Shown here in pieces: positions 63,913 to 64,000 of a DNA stretch of 64,000 bases (positions are counted from its first letter, which is position 1; every line of letters starts with the position of its first letter). Origin of the DNA: Promethearchaeota archaeon. GTDB lineage: Archaea; Asgardarchaeota; Lokiarchaeia; Sigyniarchaeales; SOKP01. Below the pieces are notes generated by a model. The model was not told where the DNA came from. It did not search any database and saw only the letters and a program-made list of their open reading frames with translations. The stretch is from assembly GCA_019058245.1 (NCBI GenBank), contig JAHPZJ010000013.1:257166-321165 (forward strand). Reading direction: 5' to 3'. The translations under genes were made by a program, and so were the position numbers.

Positions 63913-64000
63913 TTAAACTATATCTGTAAAATCTAAATTCTGATCTTCTGCAATTTCCTTCCATTGTTCTATCGCTTCTAATGCGTCTTTTTCATCCATC
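63913..64000 (-). CDS. C-terminal end of an unknown protein (5' end outside window)
   Basis: The minus strand is open from the end of the window to TAA at 63913-63915, giving MDEKDALEAIEQWKEIAEDQ and eight further residues. A Met codon at 63997-63999 could be internal or the start. The acidic amphipathic helix reads like real protein. Too little remains to name it. The 178 bases before it hold AT-rich DNA only. Confidence 0.45.
   Translation of the reverse strand, partial: MDEKDALEAIEQWKEIAEDQNLDFTDIV

Noticed and set aside
1..64000. tRNA, rRNA, CRISPR array, insertion sequence or prophage
   Set aside because: I looked for GC-rich cloverleaf patches, T-loop words, regularly spaced repeats and transposase or phage motifs in the gaps and found none. 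A covariance-model scan could still find a small RNA that I missed.

Overview
The window looks like a piece of an Asgard archaeon, most likely of the Lokiarchaeia. It is very AT-rich and densely packed, with genes on both strands in short runs. Archaeal traits are a UPF0147 protein, F420-type luciferase-like oxidoreductases, an MtrH-family methyltransferase, a CooC-type ATPase, an ADP-forming acyl-CoA synthetase and an archaeosortase-like protein. Eukaryote-like traits are seven Ras-superfamily GTPases, several carrying longin-like or roadblock-like domains, a roadblock protein and a longin-like protein. The lineage is an inference from gene content; no rRNA or tRNA gene was found.

Layout. 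1-9 kb: a P-type ATPase cut by the window start, an acetyltransferase, two luciferase-like oxidoreductases, a decayed ORF, an MFS transporter and a histone-deacetylase-fold hydrolase. 9-17 kb: catabolism, with L-threonine dehydrogenase and 2-amino-3-ketobutyrate CoA ligase placed divergently, a 4-hydroxybutyryl-CoA dehydratase-like enzyme, a sugar-type symporter, a QueG-like iron-sulfur protein and a lone RAM domain. 17-22 kb: a Rab-like GTPase, a nitroreductase and three 347-residue GTPases with an extra N-terminal domain, two of them a fresh tandem duplication. 22-30 kb: UPF0147, an enlarged PEP synthase, a macro-domain protein, a CxxCxxCC protein, a V4R-like protein, an archaeosortase-like protein with a small membrane partner, and MtrH.

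30-52 kb is the most unusual part. It holds three Arf-like GTPases (two with the same N-terminal domain as the Rab-like ones), a zinc-ribbon roadblock protein, a NrdD-like protein that stops before the glycyl-radical domain, a secreted transglutaminase-fold protein, a soluble longin-like plus winged-helix protein, and a 1409-codon membrane protein whose cytoplasmic tail resembles that soluble protein. I infer a surface-to-GTPase signalling or membrane-organising set, but no interaction can be proved from sequence.

52-64 kb: small unknown and membrane proteins, an aminotransferase, a DRTGG protein next to an ADP-forming acyl-CoA synthetase (energy conservation from acyl-CoA), a cyclophilin, a coiled-coil/HEAT protein, endonuclease V, and the CooC-type ATPase. 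CooC and MtrH together suggest a Wood-Ljungdahl type C1 metabolism; threonine breakdown and acyl-CoA synthetase suggest fermentation of amino acids. No CRISPR array, insertion sequence or phage gene was recognised.
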